Of a stretch of 52,683 nt of DNA, positions 35,322-43,123 are shown piece after piece. The DNA comes from Chloroflexota bacterium (GTDB lineage Bacteria > Chloroflexota > Dehalococcoidia > Lucifugimonadales > Australimonadaceae): assembly GCA_028874795.1 (NCBI GenBank), contig JAPPHT010000029.1, positions 18,944 through 71,626 on the forward strand. Reading direction: 5' to 3'. How positions within the stretch are numbered: position 1 is the stretch's first letter; each line of letters starts with the position of its first letter. The notes beneath the pieces were generated by a model. The model saw only the letters and a list, made by a program, of their open reading frames with translations. It had not been told where the DNA came from and ran no database searches. A program made the position numbers and the translations under genes.

Positions 35322-35567
35322 ATGAATCTGGAAGGTATCGAAACAGGCACGCGCCTCGTAACCGTGAGTGGAGACGTCGTTGAATTGCTCGGCGTCAGCA
35401 CAGACGGCGCCACCGCGAGCGTCCGGTTCGTGGACGTCCTCGGCGGCGCAGACGTATCTGAGGGTGAAGAAGCCTCACTACCGTCCGAGGACATCGCCAC
35501 CGTCGACGGCAACCGTTTCGTGGGGCCTGGCCGCACTGCTTCCTACACCGGCGACAGCCGCGCATAG
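35322..35567 (+). CDS. Small hypothetical protein after the Rieske gene
   Basis: An 81-residue acidic protein with a beta-rich pattern (ETGTRLVTVSGDVVELLGV, ATASVRFVDVLGG) and no membrane segment. It reads like a small barrel domain. ATG 35322 follows GGAG and lies 22 bp after the oxygenase stop, implying one transcript. No family is recognised. Confidence 0.5.
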   Translation: MNLEGIETGTRLVTVSGDVVELLGVSTDGATASVRFVDVLGGADVSEGEEASLPSEDIATVDGNRFVGPGRTASYTGDSRA

Positions 35568-35596
35568 GCTGTCGCCGATACCGTTCGAGGACGGTG

Positions 35597-35627
35597 TTGA
35601 CCCTCACGCAGCGTCAGGCTTTAGGCT
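35597..35627 (+). promoter_or_regulatory. MerR-type promoter with operator dyad
   Basis: TTGACC (35597-35602) and TAGGCT (35622-35627) are 19 bp apart, the over-long spacing used by MerR-family activators. Between them lies a near-perfect dyad, 35602-35618 (CCTCACGC and GCGTCAGG around A). The start codon of the MerR/TipA-like gene follows at 35637, so the message would be leaderless or nearly so. Autoregulation by that gene product is strongly suggested. Confidence 0.75.
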
Positions 35628-35636
35628 GATGCTGTT

Positions 35637-36395
35637 ATGAACATGCGCTCACGCTCCTATCGCGTTGGAGAGTTGGCAGCGCGGGTCGGAATCTCCGTTC
35701 GGACGCTCCACCACTACGACCGCCTCGGCCTCGTGCAACCGTCGGCACGCTCAGAGTCTGGCTACCGCCTCTACGGAGAGGCCGATTTACTTCGTCTGCA
35801 ACAGGTGCTCACTCTGCGTTGCCTGGGACTTCCCCTGCGCCGCATCCTCGATGTGCTCGACGGTAAGGACTTCGACGTCGCTGCGTCGCTGCGTATCCAA
35901 CGCATTGCCCTGCGGGAACGCATCGAGGAACTGCGGCGTGTCGAGTCGGCGATAGCGGAGGCGCTCGCAGCGCATGAGCATGGCGGTGAGTGGGACTGGA
36001 ACCTGGTGCTGGTAGTTGCAGAGGCCGCCGGGAACAGTAGTGGAGGAGACTTGATGGAGAAGCACTACACCCCCGAGGAGATGGCGCAGTTCGCGGAGTT
36101 GCGCGCCGAGACGTCGCCTGAGGAGATTGAGGCTGTCGAACGTGAGTGGTCGGCGCTGCTCGCGGACGTCCGTACGTCGCGCGGGCTTGACCCTGCCAGC
36201 GCGGACGCAAAGGCGCTCGTGGCGCGGTGGGACGCGCTGCAGGAGCGGACGATGGCGCATTTCGCGAGCAAGCCCGGACTGATCGAGGCGATAGGTCGCA
36301 ACTACGAGGCGGGTTCGTTTGAGGGCATGGATCGCGCGCCGCAGGCGGAGGACTTCGCCTTCATCCAGCGGGTGCGGGAGAGATCGGCCCCTTGA
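35637..36395 (+). CDS. MerR-family regulator with TipAS domain
   Basis: A 252-residue transcription activator of the TipA class. The N-terminal winged helix-turn-helix is YRVGELAARVGISVRTLHHYDRLGLVQP with SGYRLY of the wing; a dimerisation helix follows (about 90-115). The C-terminal part (YTPEEMAQFAEL to FEGMDRAPQAEDFAFIQRV) matches TipAS, which in Streptomyces binds thiopeptide antibiotics and other drug-like ligands. The gene carries its own MerR-type promoter. ATG 35637 or 35643 can serve as start. No efflux gene is next to it, so its regulon may be only itself or distant. Confidence 0.85.
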   Translation: MNMRSRSYRVGELAARVGISVRTLHHYDRLGLVQPSARSESGYRLYGEADLLRLQQVLTLRCLGLPLRRILDVLDGKDFDVAASLRIQRIALRERIEELRRVESAIAEALAAHEHGGEWDWNLVLVVAEAAGNSSGGDLMEKHYTPEEMAQFAELRAETSPEEIEAVEREWSALLADVRTSRGLDPASADAKALVARWDALQERTMAHFASKPGLIEAIGRNYEAGSFEGMDRAPQAEDFAFIQRVRERSAP

Positions 36396-36399
36396 CCGC

Positions 36400-37434
36400 T
36401 CAATTAGAGCGCCAGGCGCGTGCACGCTTGAGGAAGGCCTCTGGCTCAGCACGCCATTCCGTATAACCGATGGCGCCGCCGTTGGTCAGATAGTCGACCT
36501 TATCGTTGAGGCACGCGGTCAGCGCAGTCTCGGCAGTAGACAGCGTCCAGCCTCCATGCTCAACGGCGGGGTCGAGTGCGGTGACGGCGAGGACGCCCCC
36601 GCCGCCATAGGAATAGGCAACCTCGGTGTTGCCGACCGCTCCTCGGGCGACAGCGTCTATGGCGCCGTCGGCCAGGGACTCGATCATCTCCATCTCCGCC
36701 TTGAAGTAGACGACCTGAGGCATGTTCGGCGACGGCGGCAGAAGACGCTCGCGCCCTTCCAGGTCCGCCGAGGACCCGGCGGCGGTGATGCGGTAAGCGT
36801 CCGTGCCGTCCGCAGTGAGGGTCCCCGATCCGGAGACTATGCGGGTGCCATCGGCGAGGATTCCTTCAGGGTTCGCAAGGCCAGTGAGTTGGAGCAGGCG
36901 GGACTCGCCCGTGGTGTCGGCTATCGTGCCGACGCGGGCCTCGCTCGTGAGGCCATCGTGAGTCGCGTACCGCTCGGCGTCCGCGGCGCGCACCAGCAGC
37001 GACTGCTGGAAGGTGATGTGACCGGACGTGAAGTTGACCACGTGGTTGCCATCGGCGTCGCGCGTGCGAGAGTTGAGGATGGTGATGCCGCCTCCGGCGA
37101 TGTCGAAATCGGGTGTGGAGGGGAGCAGCCAGATGCCGGGCCACTCAACGATGGGGATACGGTTGAACTGCAGTCCCGCTCCGTCCATCGTCTCCAGCGC
37201 CGTGAGCAGGTCGGCCTCATAGCCGGCGTGTTCGTGGAAGCCCGGGGAAGCCGGGTCTGCGTCCGCGCTGAAGCTCACCGGCTCAAAGAAGGCGTAGAAG
37301 GCGAAGTCGAGGGTCTGCCCGTCGGTGCACGCTGCGGGGGCCGGAGGCGTGGCGCTGTCTTCGCACGCGGCGACTATGAGCACTCCTGAGACGGCCAGCA
37401 GGGCGAGAGCAAGCGGGAGGATGCGGGGCGGCAA
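36400..37434 (-). CDS. Family 3 amino-acid-type ABC substrate-binding lipoprotein
   Basis: A 344-residue lipoprotein with signal LALALLAVSGVLIVAA ending in a Cys lipobox (ACEDS). The mature domain has GYEADLLTALETMDG, DFDIAGGGITILNSRTRD, and EMIESLADGAIDAVARGAVGN, which together match polar amino-acid binding proteins of the PBPb type. The frame starts at TTG 37434, three bases after the upstream amidohydrolase stop, with no better start before the signal. No permease or ATPase is next to it. It might instead deliver a catabolic substrate related to the amidohydrolase. Confidence 0.7.
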   Translation of the reverse strand: MPPRILPLALALLAVSGVLIVAACEDSATPPAPAACTDGQTLDFAFYAFFEPVSFSADADPASPGFHEHAGYEADLLTALETMDGAGLQFNRIPIVEWPGIWLLPSTPDFDIAGGGITILNSRTRDADGNHVVNFTSGHITFQQSLLVRAADAERYATHDGLTSEARVGTIADTTGESRLLQLTGLANPEGILADGTRIVSGSGTLTADGTDAYRITAAGSSADLEGRERLLPPSPNMPQVVYFKAEMEMIESLADGAIDAVARGAVGNTEVAYSYGGGGVLAVTALDPAVEHGGWTLSTAETALTACLNDKVDYLTNGGAIGYTEWRAEPEAFLKRARAWRSN

Positions 37435-37437
37435 AAG

Positions 37438-38436
37438 CTACGCCGTTCCCAGGTAGCGGAGCGCGTTCTTCCAGCCGATGAGCTCGCGCTCCTCTGCCCC
37501 GAGGCCGAGCGCGTCGAACTCCTCCTCGGGCGATGGGTTCTTGGGGCCGCCGCCCTGCCAGTCGGAACCGATCATCACCTGGCCCGCGCCCACGTGGTCT
37601 ATCAGGTAGCGCAGCGGGGCCGTTCCGAACGTGATGTCGTCGTAGTACAGCATCGATGCGTACTCCATCGGCGCCTTGGGGATGATTCTGCGTACGGCCT
37701 CGCGCGAGTGCCAGTTCTCGTCGCTGCGGGCAAGCAGTTGCATGAGCACGCCTCCGCCGTGGCTGATGCAGATCCGCAGATCGGGCAGCTCATCGAGCAG
37801 CCCGCTCCAGATGATGGACGCTCCCGCAAGACCGGATTCGATGGGGAACCCGAGCGGTGCGTCCGCGACGATGGGCGGGATGTGCGCCAGCCTGTCCGCG
37901 AAGGTAGGTCGGTTCGCGTGCGGGAACACCGCGAGGCCCAGTTCCGCGGCTTCTCTGAAGAACGGGCGGAACCGCTCCTCGCCGAGGCTTCGCCCTTCGA
38001 TGTTGGAGCGTATCTCCACGCCGTGCAGGCCGAGCTCCTTGATGACCCGCAGCTCAGCCACCGCGAGCTCGATGTCCTGCATGGGCACGGAGCCGAGTCC
38101 GTACAGACGCTCAGGCTCCTCGGCGACCATGCCTGCGATGGTCTCGTTCAGATGCCTGGCGAGGTCCGCGCCGTCCCTGGGGTCCAGGTGGTACATCAGC
38201 AGTTCGGGCAGGGGAGAGAGCACCTGCCTGTCCGTGCCCTGGCTGGTGAACTCCGCGGCGCGCTTCGGCGCGTCCCAGCAGACGTCCCGCACCGTTCGAT
38301 ACTCCTCTCCGCTGATCATGATGGTGGAGCGTTCGTCGTCCTTCGGTTCCATGGACGGGAAGGCGTCGCCGGATGGGCGGTCGGGCGAGTAGGGGAAGTC
38401 CTTCGGGACGATGTGCGTGTGCATGTCGATGATCAT
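37438..38436 (-). CDS. ACMSD-like amidohydrolase
   Basis: A 332-residue amidohydrolase-2 protein resembling aminocarboxymuconate semialdehyde decarboxylase. Metal ligands are in MIIDMHTHIVP (His6, His8), VFPHANRP (barrel His), ICISHGGG and the late Asp in MIGSDWQGG. LGLHGVEIRSN and GSVPMQD are also family blocks. Decarboxylation of an aromatic-ring cleavage product fits the nearby Rieske oxygenase and VOC protein, but the actual substrate is not readable. ATG 38436 shares a 132-bp divergent region with the VOC gene. Confidence 0.8.
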   Translation of the reverse strand: MIIDMHTHIVPKDFPYSPDRPSGDAFPSMEPKDDERSTIMISGEEYRTVRDVCWDAPKRAAEFTSQGTDRQVLSPLPELLMYHLDPRDGADLARHLNETIAGMVAEEPERLYGLGSVPMQDIELAVAELRVIKELGLHGVEIRSNIEGRSLGEERFRPFFREAAELGLAVFPHANRPTFADRLAHIPPIVADAPLGFPIESGLAGASIIWSGLLDELPDLRICISHGGGVLMQLLARSDENWHSREAVRRIIPKAPMEYASMLYYDDITFGTAPLRYLIDHVGAGQVMIGSDWQGGGPKNPSPEEEFDALGLGAEERELIGWKNALRYLGTA

Positions 38437-38464
38437 GGCTCGTTCCTCGGCGCTGCCGCGCGGC

Positions 38465-38541
38465 GTTAGCCTAACATCAGGCCGCTCCGCTCCGCAGGGG
38501 GCGGGCTGCGCCCGCTTGCTGCCCGGAGTATGCTGTTAGGC
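38465..38541. promoter_or_regulatory. Operator-like inverted repeats between divergent genes
   Basis: An 11-base palindrome GTTAG-C-CTAAC lies at 38465-38475. The 8-base word GCCTAACA (38469-38476) is repeated inverted as TGTTAGGC at 38534-38541. Between them a GC-rich hairpin (GCGGGC-TGC-GCCCGC) occupies 38501-38515. The arrangement between the divergent amidohydrolase and VOC genes suggests shared control, not demonstrated. Confidence 0.35.
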
Positions 38542-38568
38542 GAAACCACGAGTTACAGGAGGTCAGCC

Positions 38569-38970
38569 ATGGCGCTTCAGTTGGACCACACGATCGTACC
38601 CGCCTACGACAAGGTGAAGTCCGCCGAGTTCATCGCGCGGATCTTCGGGCTCACCTATGACGGGCCCTACGGCCACTTCGCTCCAGTGAAGATCAACGAC
38701 AAGCTAACCCTCGACTTCGACGACCTGCGCGAAGGCGAGACGAAGCCGCGCTCGAACCACTACGCCTTCCTCGCCTCAGACCAGGAGTTCGACGACATCC
38801 TGGGGCGCATCAAGGAGGAGGGAGTCGTGTTCGGCAGTGGGCCCGGCTCGCGCACGGACGGAGAGATCAACTACAAGCACCAGGGCCGCGGCTTCTACTT
38901 CGAGTGCGAGAACGGCCACGTGTGGGAAGTCATCACCCACACCTACATCGCCAGCTCGCTGACCAACTGA
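38569..38970 (+). CDS. VOC-family protein (glyoxalase/dioxygenase fold)
   Basis: A 133-residue single-domain vicinal-oxygen-chelate protein. It has LQLDHTIVPAYD with the first metal-type His, a central SNHYAFLASDQEFDDILGRIK block, and GRGFYFECENGHVWEVITHTY with the last acidic ligand candidate. Members include extradiol dioxygenases, glyoxalases and fosfomycin-resistance proteins. A good GGAGGT box precedes ATG 38569. The gene sits 30 bp before the DDN-like reductase and probably shares its transcript. Confidence 0.8.
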   Translation: MALQLDHTIVPAYDKVKSAEFIARIFGLTYDGPYGHFAPVKINDKLTLDFDDLREGETKPRSNHYAFLASDQEFDDILGRIKEEGVVFGSGPGSRTDGEINYKHQGRGFYFECENGHVWEVITHTYIASSLTN

Positions 38971-39000
38971 TCCCACACCCCTTCGCTAGGAGTTGCACCC

Positions 39001-39363
39001 TTGGACGACGCAGCACGCCAGGCACTGGAGACCGACAGACTGGTCGACATCACGACGACCGGACGCAAGAGTGGCAAGCCGCACCGCAAGGAGGTGCGGC
39101 TGCGCCAGTTGGACGGCCAGATCTATCTCTCCAACAACCCCGGCAAGCGCGACTGGGCGGCGAACCTGTTTGCGAACCCGGAGTTCACCTACCACCTGAA
39201 GCAGAGCGTCCAACGCGACCTTCGGGCCCGCGCCACTCTGGTGCGCGATGTCGACGAGAAGCGTGCGCTCCTCACGCGCATCCTCGAGAAGGAGGACGCT
39301 CTGGACACGGTGGAGGCGCGCGTCGCGGGCAGCCACCTCTTCCGCATCGAGGTCCTCGACTAG
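39001..39363 (+). CDS. Deazaflavin (F420)-dependent nitroreductase-type protein
   Basis: A 120-residue protein of the DDN/DUF385 family. The signature TTTGRKSGKPHRKEV (18-32) and LSNNPGKRDWAANLFANPEF are typical of F420H2-dependent reductases and F420-binding proteins. It suggests that the host makes coenzyme F420. Start is TTG 39001 after TAGGAG. It could reduce an activated double bond or nitro group of the compounds handled by the adjacent enzymes. It is convergent with the hydrolase at 39403. Confidence 0.75.
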   Translation: MDDAARQALETDRLVDITTTGRKSGKPHRKEVRLRQLDGQIYLSNNPGKRDWAANLFANPEFTYHLKQSVQRDLRARATLVRDVDEKRALLTRILEKEDALDTVEARVAGSHLFRIEVLD

Positions 39364-39402
39364 GACGGAGCGAAAGAACCGGCGCGACCGGGACTCTCTC
39401 AC

Positions 39403-40230
39403 CTAGTCCGGCAGGAAGTCCAGCAGCGCGGCGTTCAGCTCGTCTGGCACTCCCATCGGGACCCAGTGGTCGCAGTCGAAGACCACCATCTTCGATCCCG
39501 GGATGCCGGCGTGCGTCATCTCCCCCATGTCCAGCGCGTTCGTCGAGTCGTTCCTGCCCCACACCACCAGCGTCGGGACGGGGATGTGCGGGAAGCGGCG
39601 CACCGTGTTGTAGCGGCGGCGCGTCTCCATGTTGTTCATGTGGTTCAGCACGCGCTGGTAGGCCGCGAGCCGCTCCGGGTTCTGGGCCAGGGCGTAGTGG
39701 TAGTCGGCCATCGCCTCCAGGTCCACACTGGTGCCCATCCGGGTCTGCAGGCTGTTGAGGATCTGGTCGCGTGACGGGGGCTGGAACTGCACCATGCTGG
39801 GCAATTGGCGGGGCATGGCCCCGCCGCTGGCGACGAGGACGAGTTTGTTGAGCCGATGAGGGCTCTCGTAGCCGAACAGCGACGCGAGCCAGCCGCCCAT
39901 CGAGTGGCCAACGAGGTTGGTCTTCTCGAGACCCAGCGCGTCCTGGAACTCGCGCAGGAAGTCCACGAGATAGGCGAACGAGTACTCCTGCTCCAGCCAG
40001 CCCTCGCCTTTGCCCCACGCGAGCGCATCCACGGCGATGACGCGCAGCCTATTCGACAGCGGCCCGATGTTCAGCGCCCAGTCGTGCGCGCCGCTCGTGT
40101 ACCCGACTCCGTGCACGAGTATGGTGGGATAGCCGTCGCCCGCCTCTATGTAGCGGGTCGTGCCATGGCTCATCTCCACGAACTTCTCTTCGGCGTTCTC
40201 GATAACCACGCCACCGACGTTCAAGCTCAT
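39403..40230 (-). CDS. Alpha/beta hydrolase (MhpC/meta-cleavage type)
   Basis: A 275-residue serine hydrolase. It has LVHGVGYTSGAHDW at the oxyanion region, nucleophile elbow VGHSMGG with Ser110, the acid in VVWGRND and the base His in DCDHWVPMGVP. It is not a copy of the four tandem hydrolases. The spacing resembles C-C hydrolases of aromatic meta-cleavage pathways, consistent with the nearby Rieske and VOC genes, but haloperoxidase-like esterases are similar. ATG 40230 is favoured because GGAGG lies seven bases before it; ATG 40245 in frame is an alternative. Confidence 0.8.
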   Translation of the reverse strand: MSLNVGGVVIENAEEKFVEMSHGTTRYIEAGDGYPTILVHGVGYTSGAHDWALNIGPLSNRLRVIAVDALAWGKGEGWLEQEYSFAYLVDFLREFQDALGLEKTNLVGHSMGGWLASLFGYESPHRLNKLVLVASGGAMPRQLPSMVQFQPPSRDQILNSLQTRMGTSVDLEAMADYHYALAQNPERLAAYQRVLNHMNNMETRRRYNTVRRFPHIPVPTLVVWGRNDSTNALDMGEMTHAGIPGSKMVVFDCDHWVPMGVPDELNAALLDFLPD

Positions 40231-40335
40231 CTCATCCTCCGTCATGAAAATGCGCCCCTGGGGGGTGCGCCCCGGTATCGTGCGAGTGCGCGGTTCCGGT
40301 GTCAAGTGCGGGCGCATTCGTGTACGCTTTCCAGC

Positions 40336-40911
40336 ATGCAACCGAGAACGCCATTCCTCTTCTCCATGCACCCGTTGTACGCCTGGCCGCTCGCCGTCAT
40401 TACCAGTGCGGCCCTGATCTTCGCTTTGCCCCTGGCGTTCGTCGAGCCTGCGGCGGAGGCCCCGGCCTCGGGAGAGGCTGCGGGTGAGACTTCGACTGAA
40501 GCCTCGGGTGAGACGTCGGAAGACCCTCAGACTCCGAGGGAGGTGCTCTCCACTGCGGGCGTGGTCGTCCTCATTGCTCTGCTCGTCGGGTCCGTCGGGT
40601 TCATTCCCGTGATGGCGCGCCGCAAAGGGGTGAGGGCCATGTGGTGGTCCATGGGGGGTGTGGGCGCGGGCTTTCTGTACCTCTTCACCGGCGGGTTGCC
40701 CTTGATACACCCGCTCATGGTGCTGCTCGCTCTGGTCTACATGCGTGCCCAGTCGCCCGCGACACCCGCGACGGCGCTTAACGCGGCCGTGCCGGGAGCG
40801 CAGGAGGCCGCCAGTGAGGTTCGGTTCGTTGAGGCACCGCCGGAGAAGGAGCCTGAGCCGCCGCCGGTGCGCCGCCGTCCGACGCGCAGGCGCAGACGTC
40901 CGCGCTGGTAG
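40336..40911 (+). CDS. Hypothetical membrane protein
   Basis: A 191-residue protein with an N-terminal hydrophobic segment (LAVITSAALIFALPLAFV), an acidic Ala/Glu/Ser/Thr-rich linker (EAPASGEAAGETSTEASGE), then three further hydrophobic segments between about 70 and 135. The C-terminal 25 residues are proline and arginine rich, ending RRRRRPRW, and should be cytoplasmic. ATG 40336 is the first ATG before the hydrophobic part. It lies just upstream of tRNA-Leu and is overlapped antisense by the read-through tail of the recombinase frame. Function unknown. Confidence 0.5.
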   Translation: MQPRTPFLFSMHPLYAWPLAVITSAALIFALPLAFVEPAAEAPASGEAAGETSTEASGETSEDPQTPREVLSTAGVVVLIALLVGSVGFIPVMARRKGVRAMWWSMGGVGAGFLYLFTGGLPLIHPLMVLLALVYMRAQSPATPATALNAAVPGAQEAASEVRFVEAPPEKEPEPPPVRRRPTRRRRRPRW

Positions 40912-42599
40912 CGGTGTGCGGTACGATAGGTGCGGCGGGGAAGTGGCGGAACGGCAGACGCGCATGATTTAGGATCATGTGCCCAAAGCGGCGTGGGAGT
41001 TCGAGTCTCCCCTTCCCCACCAACCGTTACTGATTTCATAACTCGTCGGCTGAGGGCGATCTCCGCAACATCCGCCCCGTCGATGTCGTTGTCCAGCGGC
41101 GTGGGGATGGTGTAGTGGATGACGGCCTTCCCGGGCCGGATCGCGATCTCCTTCACGAACGACCGGATGAACGCCTTCGTCTCGGTGACCTCGCTCTCCA
41201 TCAGGAACTCGCTCATCTCCCGCGCGTAGGCCGCAATCCGCTCGACATCCTGTACGCTGGCCCTGCGCAGGGCGAGGATGGAGCGGGCCTCGTCGGCCGC
41301 CTGCTCCAGCCGCTCCTGGTTCTCCAGGTGGTGGCGGATGCGTGGGAGAATCTCCTCGGTGGTGAGATCCGTCTTCTCGACCAGCTCCCAGAGGCGGTCC
41401 ATGCGCCTGCGGATGTCGGCGAGCTCGGCGTCTGCTGCCTCGACGCGCTCCTGCTGCTCCCTGATGACGGAGTCCATCTCCTCGTTGACCATCTTGACGA
41501 GGTCGCGCATGTTGGACTCGGTGAGGATGTGCTGTCTGATCTGGTCGATGATGAGGCGCTCGAAGCGCTTGGCGTTGAGTCGCGGGGTCGCGCATTCGCC
41601 GCTGCCGCGCGAGAGGAGGGAGTGGCAGACGTAGTAGGTGTAGCGCCCGCCCTTGGCCTCCGCGGCGGAGAGTGCCTTGCCGCAGGTCTGGCAGGTGAGA
41701 AGGCCGCTGAGGAGGTAGGGGCTCGCGGTGCGGCGGGGGTGCGTGACCTTCGGGGCCTTGGAGCGCAGCATCTTCTCCACCTTCTTGAACTCCCGCTGGG
41801 AGACGATGGCGGGGAAGGCGTCCTCGACGCGGACAGGGGGCGTGTTGTCCTTGGCCCCGACTCCCCAGACGAGGGTTCCCGCGTAGGCCTCGTTGCCGAG
41901 CATGCGGTGGACGGTGGTCTTCATCCAGCGCTTGCCGTCGGGAGAGGAGACTCCCTCGCCGTTGAGGGTCTTGGTGATGTCGAGGATGCTCGTGCCGCTG
42001 AGGGCCATGGTGAAGATGCGCCTGACGACGGCGTCGAGAGGCGGGTCGAGTTCGAGGACGGGCCGTTTCTTGGCGCCGTCCTGGACGTGGGCCTTCCGGT
42101 AGCCGTAGGGGGCATGCGGGGCGACCCAGAAGCCGCGCGATGCGGCCTCCCGCATGCCGCGCACCACCTCCTGAGCGAGATTCTCCGAGTAGAACTCGTC
42201 GACGCTCTCGATGATGGCCTCCATGAGCTTGCCGGTGGGAGTGTCGTCGGCGTGCTCGGTGATGGAGACGACGCGGATGCCCTTCTTGCGGAGCATGGAC
42301 TTGAAGGCGACCGCGTGCTCGCGCTTGCGCGTGAAGCGGCTGAACTTCCAGACGAGGATCACCTGGAAGGGAGCGTTGGCCTTGCTGCCCTCGTCGATCA
42401 TGCGGCGGAACTGGGGCCTGTCTGCGACGCGTCCGCTCTCGGCCTCGTCGATGTACTCGCGGACGATGGCGTAGTCGTTCTTGTGTGCGTATTCGCGGAG
42501 CGCGCGGAGTTGAGCGGCGACGGATAGGTCGACGTCCTGGCGATCGCTGGAGACGCGAGCGTAGACGGCTGCAGTTGTCGGGTTCTGTCGGTCAGCCAT
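40737..42599 (-). CDS. Large serine recombinase (site-specific integrase)
   Basis: Site-specific recombinase of the large serine family. The N-terminal resolvase domain has YARVSSDRQ (13-21, catalytic Ser17) and VWKFSRFTRKRE; the recombinase domain follows with APYGYRK, then a zinc ribbon (LTCQTCGKAL and later Cys residues) and a long coiled coil near 370-450. The protein proper ends around VIHYTIPTPLDNDIDGADVAEIALSRR (about residue 515-520). From about 41022 on the frame is antisense to tRNA-Leu and then to the 40336 gene, so the last ~95 residues come from host DNA joined by integration. ATG 42599 follows AAGGAG. It probably catalysed insertion of this element at the tRNA. Confidence 0.85.
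   Translation of the reverse strand: MADRQNPTTAAVYARVSSDRQDVDLSVAAQLRALREYAHKNDYAIVREYIDEAESGRVADRPQFRRMIDEGSKANAPFQVILVWKFSRFTRKREHAVAFKSMLRKKGIRVVSITEHADDTPTGKLMEAIIESVDEFYSENLAQEVVRGMREAASRGFWVAPHAPYGYRKAHVQDGAKKRPVLELDPPLDAVVRRIFTMALSGTSILDITKTLNGEGVSSPDGKRWMKTTVHRMLGNEAYAGTLVWGVGAKDNTPPVRVEDAFPAIVSQREFKKVEKMLRSKAPKVTHPRRTASPYLLSGLLTCQTCGKALSAAEAKGGRYTYYVCHSLLSRGSGECATPRLNAKRFERLIIDQIRQHILTESNMRDLVKMVNEEMDSVIREQQERVEAADAELADIRRRMDRLWELVEKTDLTTEEILPRIRHHLENQERLEQAADEARSILALRRASVQDVERIAAYAREMSEFLMESEVTETKAFIRSFVKEIAIRPGKAVIHYTIPTPLDNDIDGADVAEIALSRRVMKSVTVGGEGETRTPTPLWAHDPKSCASAVPPLPRRTYRTAHRYQRGRLRLRVGRRRTGGGSGSFSGGASTNRTSLAASCAPGTAALSAVAGVAGDWARM
40937..41022 (+). tRNA. tRNA-Leu (anticodon UAG)
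   Basis: Complete class II tRNA with CCA encoded. The acceptor GGGGAAG (40937-40943) pairs fully with CTTCCCC (41012-41018), the anticodon stem CATGA/TCATG encloses the loop TTTAGGA with anticodon TAG at 40970-40972, a long variable arm follows, and the T arm is GGGAG/CTCCC with TTCGAGT. The 3' end is the junction with the integrated element that begins at about 41023. Confidence 0.95.
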
Positions 42600-43123
42600 T
42601 TGTGAGCGCTCCTTCTAGGTCGTGCCTTTGCAGTTCTGGGGTCGGCTGCGGGCAACCGAAGCCCTAAGGGGAATGGTCTGCTCCGTTCAGCGTGATGGTC
42701 AAGGGGCAGATGTCAGGTGTTCTGCTAGGTCGTACTGGTTCAGCGGGAGGTGAGATTCAGCATGGCATACGCACCGTCATTGCGAACGCTTTGGTGCAGA
42801 TCCAACGGAGGCATGTGGCTCCGCGCGGTCAGAGAGGAAGGAGTGGTTCGGTCTACAGAACATGCGCAAGGGGATTGCCGTCCCCGTTGCGCACCACATC
42901 GGCACGCGTCCGGGTGCCGCCGAGGGTCCGTGGTCCTGAACTCAATCTGGAGCTCGCGCCCGTGACGCATGACCGCGCACGGGTTCCGAGCGAGCGGGAC
43001 CCATTCCGAGGGCGGCGGCATCCAACAATCGGCCAAGAGTTGGCCTCCCCCTCCTATTCAAACCTGGGTGCCGGCTGCGTATCCTTGGGTACGAAGTCAA
43101 GCAGTTGAGTAGGGGGCTAGAGA
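42600..43123. other. Intergenic region between recombinase and methyltransferase
   Basis: About 520 bp with no convincing gene; frames on both strands are low-quality and lack good starts. A 9-base word CTAGGTCGT occurs at 42615-42623 and again at 42725-42733, exactly 110 bp apart. The region should contain the divergent promoters of the recombinase and methyltransferase and could contain recombinase-binding sequences. Confidence 0.4.

Noticed and set aside
40737-41022. Recombinase C-terminal tail as a native domain
   Set aside because: These codons are antisense to tRNA-Leu and to the 40336 gene, so they reflect read-through after integration, not a conserved domain.
42692-43108. 138-codon plus-strand frame between recombinase and methyltransferase
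   Set aside because: Arginine- and serine-rich low-quality sequence without a good start context, membrane segment or motif.
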